Below are positions 1 to 6,075 of a stretch of DNA of 6,302 nt, piece by piece. Source of the DNA: MGOM01 sp035455265 (GTDB lineage Bacteria; Chloroflexota; Anaerolineae; Anaerolineales; E44-bin32); contig DATIFK010000074.1 in the NCBI GenBank assembly GCA_035455265.1, positions 1-6,302 of the forward strand, in the 5' to 3' direction. A model generated the notes under the pieces. The model was not told where the DNA came from and ran no database searches. It saw nothing but the letters and a program-made list of their open reading frames with translations. Each line of letters starts with the position of its first letter. Position 1 is the first letter of the stretch. A program made the translations under genes and the position numbers.

Positions 1-190
1 CGATGAAGTTGATGCGATGCATCGGCCAGACGACGGTCACCACGTTGCCCTGGACGTAGGGCAAGTCCTTGCCATCTCGGCGCCGGGGGTTGTTGAGGGT
101 GATGGTCGTGTCGGTCGGGGTCGGCAGTTCTTCGACCTCGCCGACGACCGGGTCCTCGCCCGAGAGATGCACCAGGACAGTGATCGGCAT
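1..190 (-). CDS. Unrecognised protein, N-terminal part (3' end off the window)
   Basis: An open frame starts at the ATG at 190-188 and runs through the left edge without a stop, giving the first 63 residues. Nearly every codon ends in G or C, as in the neighbouring genes. The ATG lies 9 bases after the FHA gene's stop, behind a good Shine-Dalgarno sequence (AGGAG), so it is almost certainly the fifth gene of the operon. The visible part reads as alternating beta-strand-like segments: a hydrophobic start (ITVLVHLSG), an acidic stretch (GEVEELP), a basic patch at residues 34-43 (NNPRRRDGKD), then VVTVVWPMHRINFI. It has no signal peptide or membrane segment and I recognise no named family. It may be a small cytoplasmic partner of the FHA or vWA protein, but that rests only on position. 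The reading frame is fairly sure; the function is unknown. Confidence 0.8.
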   Translation of the reverse strand, partial: MPITVLVHLSGEDPVVGEVEELPTPTDTTITLNNPRRRDGKDLPYVQGNVVTVVWPMHRINFI

Positions 191-194
191 GGCG

Positions 195-199
195 CTCCT
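195..199 (-). promoter_or_regulatory. Shine-Dalgarno site of the leftmost gene
   Basis: On the minus strand the sequence reads TAGAGGAGCGCCATG. AGGAG sits 4 bases before the ATG at 190-188 and directly follows the TAG stop of the FHA gene. It is the best Shine-Dalgarno match among the junctions here and is the main reason for choosing this start for the truncated gene. Confidence 0.75.
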
Positions 200-715
200 C
201 TATCCCCGATACCGGGAAATCAACTGCATGCGCAGGCGGCCCAGCTGGATGACATCCCCATGCCGCACGGGGGCCGAGCGCTGCGGTTCGAGCCGCTTGC
301 CATTGACCAGCGTTCCGTTGGCGCTCTCCAGATCGACGACGTAGACGCTGTCTTCCTCGAGCAGGACCTCGGCGTGCATCCGCGACACTCCGAAATCGTA
401 CGCGTTGAAAACGCCCAGGTCAATATCCGGGATGACGGCCTGCCCCTCGATTGCCCGCCCGAGGGTGAAGTTGTCGCGTCCGATCAGCGGGACGATGTCC
501 CCGGTGTTGAGGATGCGCAGCCCGATGAGGGCTCCGGACTCGAGTTCAGGCCCATCGGGCGGGGCCGGCTTGGTGACCAGGGCGTCGGCGTTGACGCGTT
601 CGCGCGGGATCGCCATCGTCGGCGCCGGGGCCCCGCTGACCAATCGCGTGCCGCACTCGCTGCAGTACATCGTTCCGACGAACTCCTGATGCCTGCACGA
701 AGGACACTCGATCAT
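200..715 (-). CDS. Zinc-ribbon plus FHA domain phosphothreonine-binding protein
   Basis: A 171-residue protein. An N-terminal zinc ribbon has two CxxC pairs, C4/C7 and C18/C21 (CPSC and CSEC). A Pro/Ala-rich linker (about residues 26-60) leads to an FHA domain at about 62-168. FHA hallmarks are LGR at 85-87, SRMHA at 111-115, NGT at 133-135 and NG at 138-139, the residues that normally hold phosphothreonine. It has no membrane segment or signal peptide. The expected role is a cytoplasmic reader of proteins phosphorylated by the kinase at 3118-4998. Its ATG overlaps the TGA of the upstream J-domain/vWA gene (ATGA at 715-712) with no strong Shine-Dalgarno, suggesting translational coupling. The frame stays open upstream to 1489, but that extension lies inside the vWA gene and is not used. 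The domain calls are firm; the actual ligand is unknown. Confidence 0.95.
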   Translation of the reverse strand: MIECPSCRHQEFVGTMYCSECGTRLVSGAPAPTMAIPRERVNADALVTKPAPPDGPELESGALIGLRILNTGDIVPLIGRDNFTLGRAIEGQAVIPDIDLGVFNAYDFGVSRMHAEVLLEEDSVYVVDLESANGTLVNGKRLEPQRSAPVRHGDVIQLGRLRMQLISRYRG

Positions 716-2193
716 GGGGCCCCCGATTTGGCGGGAAGAAGCAGCAACGCACGGGTGCCGTACTTGAGGATCTTTTCGCCCTCGGTCGACAGGCGCCGCG
801 AATGGGTCAGGCGCTCCGCTTCGCTGAGCGCCGCGCGAGCGAGCTCGCGCTCGTCCGCCGCCAGCAGGTGGGTGGCCAGGTTCTCCAGCCGGCGCGCCGC
901 CTGCGACGATTGGCCCAATTCGGCCTCGTGGCGGGCCTTCTCCTGCATCCGGTACAGGGCGATCTGGCTGAGGGCGGCCACGATGTCCTGCGGCGGCGGC
1001 GCCATATCGGGCTCTTTCGACACCGGCAGGTCGAGCCGGACGGGATATGTCTGCGGCTCCGCTCCCAGGCCGAGGATGTCGGCCGAAACGGTGAAATGCC
1101 CGAGGGTCAAGACGCCGAGGGCTCCGACCGGATGGACGACGACCTCCCACAACAGGCGGATGCGGCCGTCGCGCGGCAGATGGCCGAGGGTCATCGGCAG
1201 CGCATCCCCCATCGGCATCGGGTCTGGAAACAGGCGGAACGTCGACCGCAGATCGACCTGATCGGCGAAGGCGCCTTCCAGGCGGACGCGGTTGGCGAAG
1301 ACTCGGCCCAACGAGTCGAAAATGCGCTGGAGCAGATCGGTGACGGCCTTGGGCGTGTCGAGGAACAACACGTTGCCGCCGCTGCGGCTGGCCAGGTCGT
1401 CGAGCAGGCGGTCGCTCCAATCGGCGCCGATGCCCACGCCGTTCAGAGTTACGCCTTTCTCGGCGGCCTCCTCGGCGATGCGCAGGCACTGCTCCTCATC
1501 GCCGTAGGTGCGCCCATCGGTCAGCAGGATGAGGTGGTTGACCCCGTCGCGCGTGAAGGTCTTGGCCAGTTCGCTCATCCCGAGCTCGAGTCCCTGGCCG
1601 ATCTCGGTCCCGCCGCCGGCCTGGAGCAGGCTCAGGCGGGAACGGGCGACGCCGAGATCCTTCGCCTGGTCCGGCGACACCACCACCTCGGCGCGGTCGC
1701 TGAAGGCGACGATGCAGGCCGAGTCGGCCGGCTGCAGGTCCTTGAGAATGGCCAGGGTGGCGGAGCGGACCTGGTCGAGACGCTGACCGCGCATCGAGGT
1801 CGATCGATCAATGACGATGCAGACGTTGATGGGAGGCCGGGCCGGGGCGACACCCTCGCCCGGCATGATGTCCAGCAGGATGTAGTGCACCTGAGGTTCG
1901 TCCAGCTGGAGCAGGGCGGGGCGGCTGTGCTGCACGACGCAGCGCAGGCTGGACTTGCTGGCCGCCTCGGCCTCGGCCGCCTCAAGTTCGCGGTCGTAGG
2001 TGGCCCGGCGCTCCGGGTCGCTCAGGATCTCATAGCCGCGGCCGATATCGAGAAACAACTCGGTATCGCCCGGCCGGATGTTGCGGTCGGGGTGCAGCCG
2101 GAGGGCAGCTTCGCGGTAGGCGCGCCGCAGCTGATCGGTGTTGGCGTTCCGCGGTACGCCGAGAAGGGAGTAGTAGTCCTTCTCAACCGGCAT
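712..2193 (-). CDS. J-domain (DnaJ-like) and von Willebrand A domain fusion protein
   Basis: A 493-residue soluble protein. Residues about 5-68 form a J-domain with the HPD tripeptide at 34-36, which in this family stimulates DnaK/Hsp70 ATPase. It lacks the Gly/Phe and zinc-finger regions of true DnaJ. A vWA domain (about 120-300) has a complete metal-dependent adhesion site: D129-x-S131-x-S133 (DRSTS), T196 in GGGTEIGQG and D226 in LLTDGRT. A beta-rich region (about 300-392) and a charged helical tail (about 400-485) follow. No signal peptide or membrane helix is seen, so it probably acts in the cytoplasm. It starts 18 bases after the PP2C gene behind a G-rich but weak ribosome site (GGGGG, 2205-2201), and the J-domain begins almost at this Met, which supports the start. 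Inference: the vWA domain holds a protein partner while the J-domain brings Hsp70 to it, possibly under phospho-control by the neighbours. Confidence 0.95.
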   Translation of the reverse strand: MPVEKDYYSLLGVPRNANTDQLRRAYREAALRLHPDRNIRPGDTELFLDIGRGYEILSDPERRATYDRELEAAEAEAASKSSLRCVVQHSRPALLQLDEPQVHYILLDIMPGEGVAPARPPINVCIVIDRSTSMRGQRLDQVRSATLAILKDLQPADSACIVAFSDRAEVVVSPDQAKDLGVARSRLSLLQAGGGTEIGQGLELGMSELAKTFTRDGVNHLILLTDGRTYGDEEQCLRIAEEAAEKGVTLNGVGIGADWSDRLLDDLASRSGGNVLFLDTPKAVTDLLQRIFDSLGRVFANRVRLEGAFADQVDLRSTFRLFPDPMPMGDALPMTLGHLPRDGRIRLLWEVVVHPVGALGVLTLGHFTVSADILGLGAEPQTYPVRLDLPVSKEPDMAPPPQDIVAALSQIALYRMQEKARHEAELGQSSQAARRLENLATHLLAADERELARAALSEAERLTHSRRLSTEGEKILKYGTRALLLLPAKSGAP

Positions 2194-2211
2194 GCGAGGG
2201 CCCCCGGGCGC

Positions 2212-3102
2212 TCACTCCGACGGGAAGTACACCAGGATGACGGTGATGTTGTCCGGCCCACCGGCGGCGTTGGCCGCCTGGACCAGTTGATCGCAGGCCG
2301 ATTGCGGATCCGGGGCGCCCAGGACGAGGCGTTGGATCTCCGCGTCCGGGACCACGCCCCACAGGCCGTCGGAACACAGCAGGATGTAGCCGTCCTGAGG
2401 CACCGGATGGCTGGCGACATCGACCTTGAGGTTCGGGCCCTGTCCGATGGCGTTCCACAGGACGTTGCGCTGCGGATGGAGGGCGGCCTCTTCCTCCGTG
2501 AGCTGCTCGAGCTCGACGAGGCGCTGGACAAGCGAGTGATCGCGGGTGATGACCTTCGGCCCGTCGTGGTTGATGACGTACGCCCGGCTGTCGCCGACGT
2601 GGCCGATGGTGATCTGTTGGCCGAGCCAGACGGCGGCCGTCAGGGTCGTGCCGCCGCCCGGCACGCGATCGACGACGGTCGCGTTGGCCTCTTCCAGCGC
2701 CGCACGCACCTGCTCCTGCAGGCTGGCGCCGTCGTCCTTGGGCTCGAGGTCGAACAGGTGCAGGACCGTGTCCGAGAGGAGACGGTGCGCCACGGTGCGG
2801 ACCGAGATCGAGCTGGCAACCTCGCCGGCGCGGTGGCCGCCCATGCCGTCGGCCACGACGAACAAGCCGAAGTCCGGAAGGCGTTCCTGTCCATCGGAGA
2901 CGCCGGTCAGGAAGAACAGCGAGTCCTCGTTGTGGTTGCGCTCCATGCCCGTCGACTGAGCCGCGCCGATCACGACGCGGTGAGTCGTGCGGAGCGCCGG
3001 CGGTCGCGCCAGGACTCCGGGGTCGAGCGGGGCCGTCTGCACCCGGTCCGGAGAGGGAGGAGTGGGAGGCTTCCTGCGGAAGAGCCGTTGCCAGAAGGAC
3101 AT
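2212..3102 (-). CDS. PP2C-family Ser/Thr protein phosphatase
   Basis: A 296-residue metal-dependent phosphatase of the PPM/PP2C (Stp/PrpC) type, expected to remove phosphate from Ser/Thr sites set by the kinase encoded just upstream. The family motifs run in order: RNHNED with D60; ADGMGGH with D85 and G86, the metal-binding core; GGGTTLTAA (149-157); HVGDSR with D171; TRDHS (187-190); CSDGLWG with D245; and GGPDN with D284. All metal-binding aspartates are present, so the enzyme should be active. The catalytic domain begins near residue 42. The first 40 residues are a Pro-rich tail opening with a short amphipathic basic stretch (MSFWQRLFRRK) that might touch membrane or protein; this is speculative. 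There is no transmembrane helix. The start follows the kinase stop by 15 bases with a clear GGGGAG ribosome site, so the pair is co-transcribed. Confidence 0.97.
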   Translation of the reverse strand: MSFWQRLFRRKPPTPPSPDRVQTAPLDPGVLARPPALRTTHRVVIGAAQSTGMERNHNEDSLFFLTGVSDGQERLPDFGLFVVADGMGGHRAGEVASSISVRTVAHRLLSDTVLHLFDLEPKDDGASLQEQVRAALEEANATVVDRVPGGGTTLTAAVWLGQQITIGHVGDSRAYVINHDGPKVITRDHSLVQRLVELEQLTEEEAALHPQRNVLWNAIGQGPNLKVDVASHPVPQDGYILLCSDGLWGVVPDAEIQRLVLGAPDPQSACDQLVQAANAAGGPDNITVILVYFPSE

Positions 3103-3111
3103 GTCGATGAG

Positions 3112-3117
3112 CTCCCC
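3112..3117 (-). promoter_or_regulatory. Shine-Dalgarno site of the PP2C gene
   Basis: The minus strand reads TGA, then GGGGAG, then nine bases, then ATG at 3102. The ribosome site therefore touches the kinase stop codon, fixes the phosphatase start and fits coupled translation of the kinase/phosphatase pair. Confidence 0.65.
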
Positions 3118-4059
3118 TCAAGCCAGCAGGGCGTAGACCTTGTGATCGTTGGAACCGAAGTACAGGACGTTGTTGGCGATGACGGGCGTCCCGGTGATCG
3201 GCCCCCCGGTGCGGTACTGCCATCGCTTGCGACCGGAGCGCATGTCGAGACAATACAGGGACCCGTCCACCGACCCGATGTAGACCGAGTCCTCGTGCAC
3301 CACCGGCGACCCGGTCACCTGGTGCTCGGTCTGGAAACGCCAGACCTCACGCGCGCTGCGCGCTTCGACGGCGTAGACGTTGCCGTCGGCGCAGCCGATG
3401 AAGACGCGGCCCTCGGCGTAGCAGGGAGACGAGATGGTCGGCTTGCCCATCCGAAAGCGCCACACCTGCCACCCGCCTTCGGCTTCGAGGGCATACAGGG
3501 TCCAATCCATCGATCCGAAGTAGATGATGCCTTCGACCAGGATCGGCGACGAAGTGACGGACCGCTTGGCACGGAAACGCCACTTCATCTCGCCCTTGAC
3601 GTCGACGCAGTAGAAGTCCCCCGTCTCGCAGCCGAAGTAGACCCTCTCATCGGCGATGAACGGCGTGGAGCGCACCGGGCCGGCGGCCTCGGCGCGCCAG
3701 GCGCGGCGTCCGTTGGCCACGTTGACCACGTGGACGTGATTGTCATCCGATCCGAAGAAGATGTGTCCCTCCCAGATGGCCAGGGAGGAGCGGATCGGAC
3801 CCTCGGTGTAGTAGGTCCACACCAGCTTGCCGCGATTGAGGGTGACGGCGTGCAGGCGGTGGTCCTCCGAGCCGACGTAGACCATGTCGTCGAAGGCTGC
3901 CGGCCGGCCGGCGATGCCGCCCTCGGTCGCGTACTTCCATTGGAACTCGCCCGTCTTGGCGTTCAACGAATACAGGTTGTTGTCGTAGCAGCCGATGTAC
4001 AGGGAGCCGCCGTGGATCTGGGGGCTGCCGCGCAGCTCGTCCTCGCACTCGAAGGACCA
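3118..4059 (-). repeat. Eight tandem 40-residue propeller repeats within the kinase gene
   Basis: Each repeat starts at a tryptophan: W314, W354, W394, W434, W473, W513, W553 and W593. Spacing is exactly 40 residues (120 bases) except one step of 39. The shared pattern is W-x-[FY] ... [ST]SP ... [VI][YF][FIV]G[SC].D..[LV][YH].[LV]....G...W, the PQQ-enzyme/quinoprotein repeat consensus. The final repeat is shorter (34 residues) and ends at the C-terminus; it may close the ring against strands of the first repeat, as propellers commonly do. The copies have diverged in sequence, so this is an old protein repeat and not a recent DNA amplification. Confidence 0.92.
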
Positions 4060-4998
4060 CAGCTCCTGAACCTCGTTGCGCGGCTGCATGACCGCAGCGG
4101 TCTTGGCCGAGACCAGCAGGCCGGTCTGGCGCGCCGCGGTCATCAGGGCGTTCTTCATCGATTCGGCGCTGGGGAAGCGGTCCTTGGGATCGTACTCCAG
4201 CGACTTGGCGATGATCTCTTCCAGCTCCTCCGATACGGCGGGGTTGATTTGGCGGATGGGGCGGTCGGTGAACGAGAACGGCGCCTCCGCCCGCGGGTCG
4301 CGTCGAGTCAGGAGGTGATGGAGGGTCGCCCCGAGCGCATACAGATCCCCGACGGGGGAGGCCTCGCCGCGATACTGCTCCGGCGGGGAATAACCCTCCG
4401 TGCCGATCATCGTTCCTTTCTGGCCCGGTTGGAAGACGCGGGCGATGCCGAAGTCGATCAGCCGGATGTGCTCGTGGTGGTCGATCATGATGTTGGACGG
4501 CTTCATGTCCCGGAAGACCACCGGCTGCGGCTGATGGTTGTGAAGGTAGGTCAGGACGTCGCACAGTTCGATCGCCCAGGACAGCACCTGCGCCTCGGGC
4601 AGCGGGTCCTCCCGCTCGCGCAACATGGCCTCGAGGTCCTTGCCCTCGATGAACTCCATGATGAGGTAGGAACTGCTGTTCTGGGTGAAGTAGTCGTAGA
4701 TGCGCGGGATGGCCGGGTGCGAAAGGGTCGCCAGCAGGTCGGCCTCGCGTTCGAAGTTGCGCACGACCATCTCGTACATGGTCGGGTCGGCGGCGAGGTT
4801 GATCATTTCCTTGATGGCGACGAGCTTGGTGACGTTGGGGAAATGAAGGTCCCGGCCCTTGTAGACCGAGCTCATGCCGCCGGTACCGAGCACGCCCAAG
4901 ACCAGGTAGCGGTCTTGCAGAGTGGCGCCGGGCTGCATCTGCCCGAGCTGCCCGGTTTCGCCCGTTCGGCCTTCGAGAGTGCGCGTAGTCCGGCGCAT
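3118..4998 (-). CDS. Soluble Ser/Thr protein kinase with C-terminal eight-repeat beta-propeller
   Basis: A 626-residue protein. The Hanks-type kinase domain spans about 31-285: glycine loop G38-T-G-G-M-S (third Gly replaced by Ser), ATP-binding K63 in VAIKE, helix-C E85, catalytic loop FRDMKPSN with D164, K166 and N169 (usual HRD His replaced by F162), DFG at 182-184, activation segment GTEGYSPPE (PPE in place of APE). All catalytic residues are present. A 28-residue linker leads to a PQQ/quinoprotein-type propeller (314-626). No hydrophobic stretch is long enough to span a membrane, so unlike receptor kinases with outside sensors the propeller should be cytoplasmic and may bind a ligand or substrates. 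A Thr/Arg-rich tail (residues 2-20) could be autophosphorylated. It is first in the operon, with a promoter at 5025-5033. The chosen ATG lacks a clear Shine-Dalgarno; M21 is the next candidate and would spare the kinase domain. Confidence 0.97.
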   Translation of the reverse strand: MRRTTRTLEGRTGETGQLGQMQPGATLQDRYLVLGVLGTGGMSSVYKGRDLHFPNVTKLVAIKEMINLAADPTMYEMVVRNFEREADLLATLSHPAIPRIYDYFTQNSSSYLIMEFIEGKDLEAMLREREDPLPEAQVLSWAIELCDVLTYLHNHQPQPVVFRDMKPSNIMIDHHEHIRLIDFGIARVFQPGQKGTMIGTEGYSPPEQYRGEASPVGDLYALGATLHHLLTRRDPRAEAPFSFTDRPIRQINPAVSEELEEIIAKSLEYDPKDRFPSAESMKNALMTAARQTGLLVSAKTAAVMQPRNEVQELWSFECEDELRGSPQIHGGSLYIGCYDNNLYSLNAKTGEFQWKYATEGGIAGRPAAFDDMVYVGSEDHRLHAVTLNRGKLVWTYYTEGPIRSSLAIWEGHIFFGSDDNHVHVVNVANGRRAWRAEAAGPVRSTPFIADERVYFGCETGDFYCVDVKGEMKWRFRAKRSVTSSPILVEGIIYFGSMDWTLYALEAEGGWQVWRFRMGKPTISSPCYAEGRVFIGCADGNVYAVEARSAREVWRFQTEHQVTGSPVVHEDSVYIGSVDGSLYCLDMRSGRKRWQYRTGGPITGTPVIANNVLYFGSNDHKVYALLA

Positions 4999-5005
4999 AG
5001 GTTGA

Positions 5006-5020
5006 AGACTGATTAAGTCT
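5006..5020. promoter_or_regulatory. Small inverted repeat at the predicted transcription start (possible operator)
   Basis: Plus strand agact-gatta-agtct: 5-base perfect arms around a 5-base spacer. It lies just downstream of the -10 element, over the expected start point (about 5018-5020) and inside the short kinase leader. It could be a repressor site or a weak leader hairpin. Arms this short can arise by chance, so the call is tentative. Confidence 0.25.
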
Positions 5021-5024
5021 GTGA

Positions 5025-5033
5025 ATTATAGCA
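5025..5033 (-). promoter_or_regulatory. Extended -10 promoter of the kinase-phosphatase operon
   Basis: The minus strand reads TGCTATAAT: a perfect sigma-70-type -10 hexamer (5030-5025) preceded by the TGn extension. The AT-rich patch stands out from GC-rich surroundings. No good -35 box is found; the hexamer 17 bases upstream is GGGCCT and falls in the hairpin at 5048-5066, but extended -10 promoters can work without one. Transcription would start near 5018-5020, leaving a leader of about 20 bases before the kinase ATG with no evident Shine-Dalgarno sequence. Confidence 0.7.
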
Positions 5034-5047
5034 TACGGGTTTTTCGC

Positions 5048-5066
5048 AGGCCCCCTACAGGGGCCT
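5048..5066 (-). terminator. GC-rich hairpin after the prenyl synthase gene (possible weak terminator)
   Basis: Minus strand AGGCCCC-TGTAG-GGGGCCT: a perfect 7-base-pair stem with a 5-base loop, beginning one base after the TGA stop of the prenyl synthase gene. No T-run follows on the minus strand (next bases GCGAAAAACCC), so it is not a classic intrinsic terminator. It may pause or partly end transcription, or protect the 3' end of the upstream message, separating the isoprenoid genes from the signalling operon. Read in the plus direction it is followed only by TT. Confidence 0.4.
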
Positions 5067-5067
5067 T

Positions 5068-6075
5068 TCAGGCCACTCGATGCAGGAGTCGGGCCGCGAG
5101 GGATTCCAACTCTGATCCCGGCTCTGAAGCCGGGGACCCCCGTGCCAGGGCCTTGAGAGCCTCGCGCGTGTGGCCTTCGGCCACTTCCTGGGACCGCCCT
5201 CGGACGCCGGCGTCCTCCAGCAGCCGCACCATGCCCCTGACAGCGACCTCGTCGCGGGACCCTTCGCCCCACCGGCGCCGGAACTCGGGCGACTCGGCCA
5301 GCCCGAGGACGACCGGCAGCGACTTCTTCCGGACTCTCAGGTCGTCGCCGGAGGCCTTCCCGGTCTGGTCGACACGGCCCCACACGCCCAGGATGTCGTC
5401 GAGCATCTGGAAGGCGAGCCCGATGTGAAGGCCGAAAGCGCGATAGGCCTCCGCCCGGGCAAGTTCCGCCCCGCCCAGGAATGCCCCGACGTACGACGAC
5501 GCCGACATCAGTGCGGCCGTCTTGCCCTCGATCATCTGCAGGTAGCTGTCGAACGAAACGTCCTCCTCGTCCTCGAAGGCAATGTCCTGGTGCTGGCCCC
5601 GCGTCAGTTCGAGGCAGCTGCGGTCCAGGCTGTCGTGGACGGTCAGGATGGAGGCCGAGTCGAAGCCCTCGGCCTGGAGCCGCGAGGCGGCGCGATGGGA
5701 GAGGACGTACACGGCGTCGCCGGTGTTGATCGCCTGAGGGATTCCCCACTCCACCCAGACCGTCCGGCGCCCGCGGCGGTACTCGCTGCGGTCTTCGATG
5801 TCGTCGTGGATCAACGTGAAGTTGTGAATCAGCTCGACAGCAGCGGCCACCGGCAGGACGCGCCGCCACGTTCCCCCGACAGCGGCGCACGAAAGCATGG
5901 TCAGCAGCGGCCGGAGCCGTTTGCCGCCTGCCTCCGGGCGGGGCTCGGTCCAGCCGAAGTGGTGGCGCACCATGCGGACGAGCTCGGGCTCTCGAGTGGG
6001 GTCGAGGTCGTCAAGGCTCTTGCGCAATTCCGCCTCGACAGCCTCCAGCATCGAGGCGGTAAGCTCCGAGCTCAT
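5068..6075 (-). CDS. All-trans polyprenyl diphosphate synthase (GGPP synthase-like)
   Basis: A 335-residue cytoplasmic enzyme that adds IPP units to an allylic diphosphate. Visible motifs: GGKRLRP (50-56, IPP binding), first aspartate-rich motif DDIED (91-95) followed by RSEYRRGR, GDAVY (119-123), GQHQD (160-164), GKTAALM (184-190), second aspartate-rich motif in FQMLDDILG (222-230), then GKASGDDLRVRKKSLP. The last position of the second motif is Gly, not Asp; I know this DD-x-x-G-x-W-G form from other bacterial members, so it is not evidence of inactivity. F86, five residues before the first motif, is where chain length is set; a bulky residue there suggests a short product (about C15-C25), inferred only. 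The ATG overlaps the fni stop (ATGA, 6075-6072) with no good ribosome site, so translation is probably coupled. An in-frame extension to 6258 would lie wholly inside fni and is rejected. Confidence 0.96.
   Translation of the reverse strand: MSSELTASMLEAVEAELRKSLDDLDPTREPELVRMVRHHFGWTEPRPEAGGKRLRPLLTMLSCAAVGGTWRRVLPVAAAVELIHNFTLIHDDIEDRSEYRRGRRTVWVEWGIPQAINTGDAVYVLSHRAASRLQAEGFDSASILTVHDSLDRSCLELTRGQHQDIAFEDEEDVSFDSYLQMIEGKTAALMSASSYVGAFLGGAELARAEAYRAFGLHIGLAFQMLDDILGVWGRVDQTGKASGDDLRVRKKSLPVVLGLAESPEFRRRWGEGSRDEVAVRGMVRLLEDAGVRGRSQEVAEGHTREALKALARGSPASEPGSELESLAARLLHRVA

Noticed and set aside
17..1261. A 414-codon plus-strand open frame over the FHA gene and the end of the J/vWA gene
   Set aside because: It is antisense to genes with clear FHA and helical-tail signatures, shows no domain of its own and has the Arg/Ala-rich make-up of a GC-rich shadow frame.
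716..1489. Upstream extension of the FHA protein to a 429-residue form
   Set aside because: The added residues are a low-complexity off-frame reading of the vWA gene. The zinc ribbon begins right at the ATG at 715, which overlaps the upstream stop as a coupled start.
802..5016. A 1404-codon open frame on the plus strand, antisense to three genes
   Set aside because: The kinase, PP2C and J/vWA genes share one frame, and this plus frame is their exact codon-for-codon complement. Stops there would need TTA, CTA or TCA codons in the sense genes, which a GC-rich genome rarely uses. The sense proteins carry full family motifs, while the antisense product is low-complexity and resembles nothing.
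3743..5890. A 715-codon minus-strand open frame crossing the prenyl synthase gene, the intergenic gap and the kinase gene
   Set aside because: It is an out-of-frame, Arg/Pro/Gly-rich reading of two well-supported genes and spans the promoter region between them.
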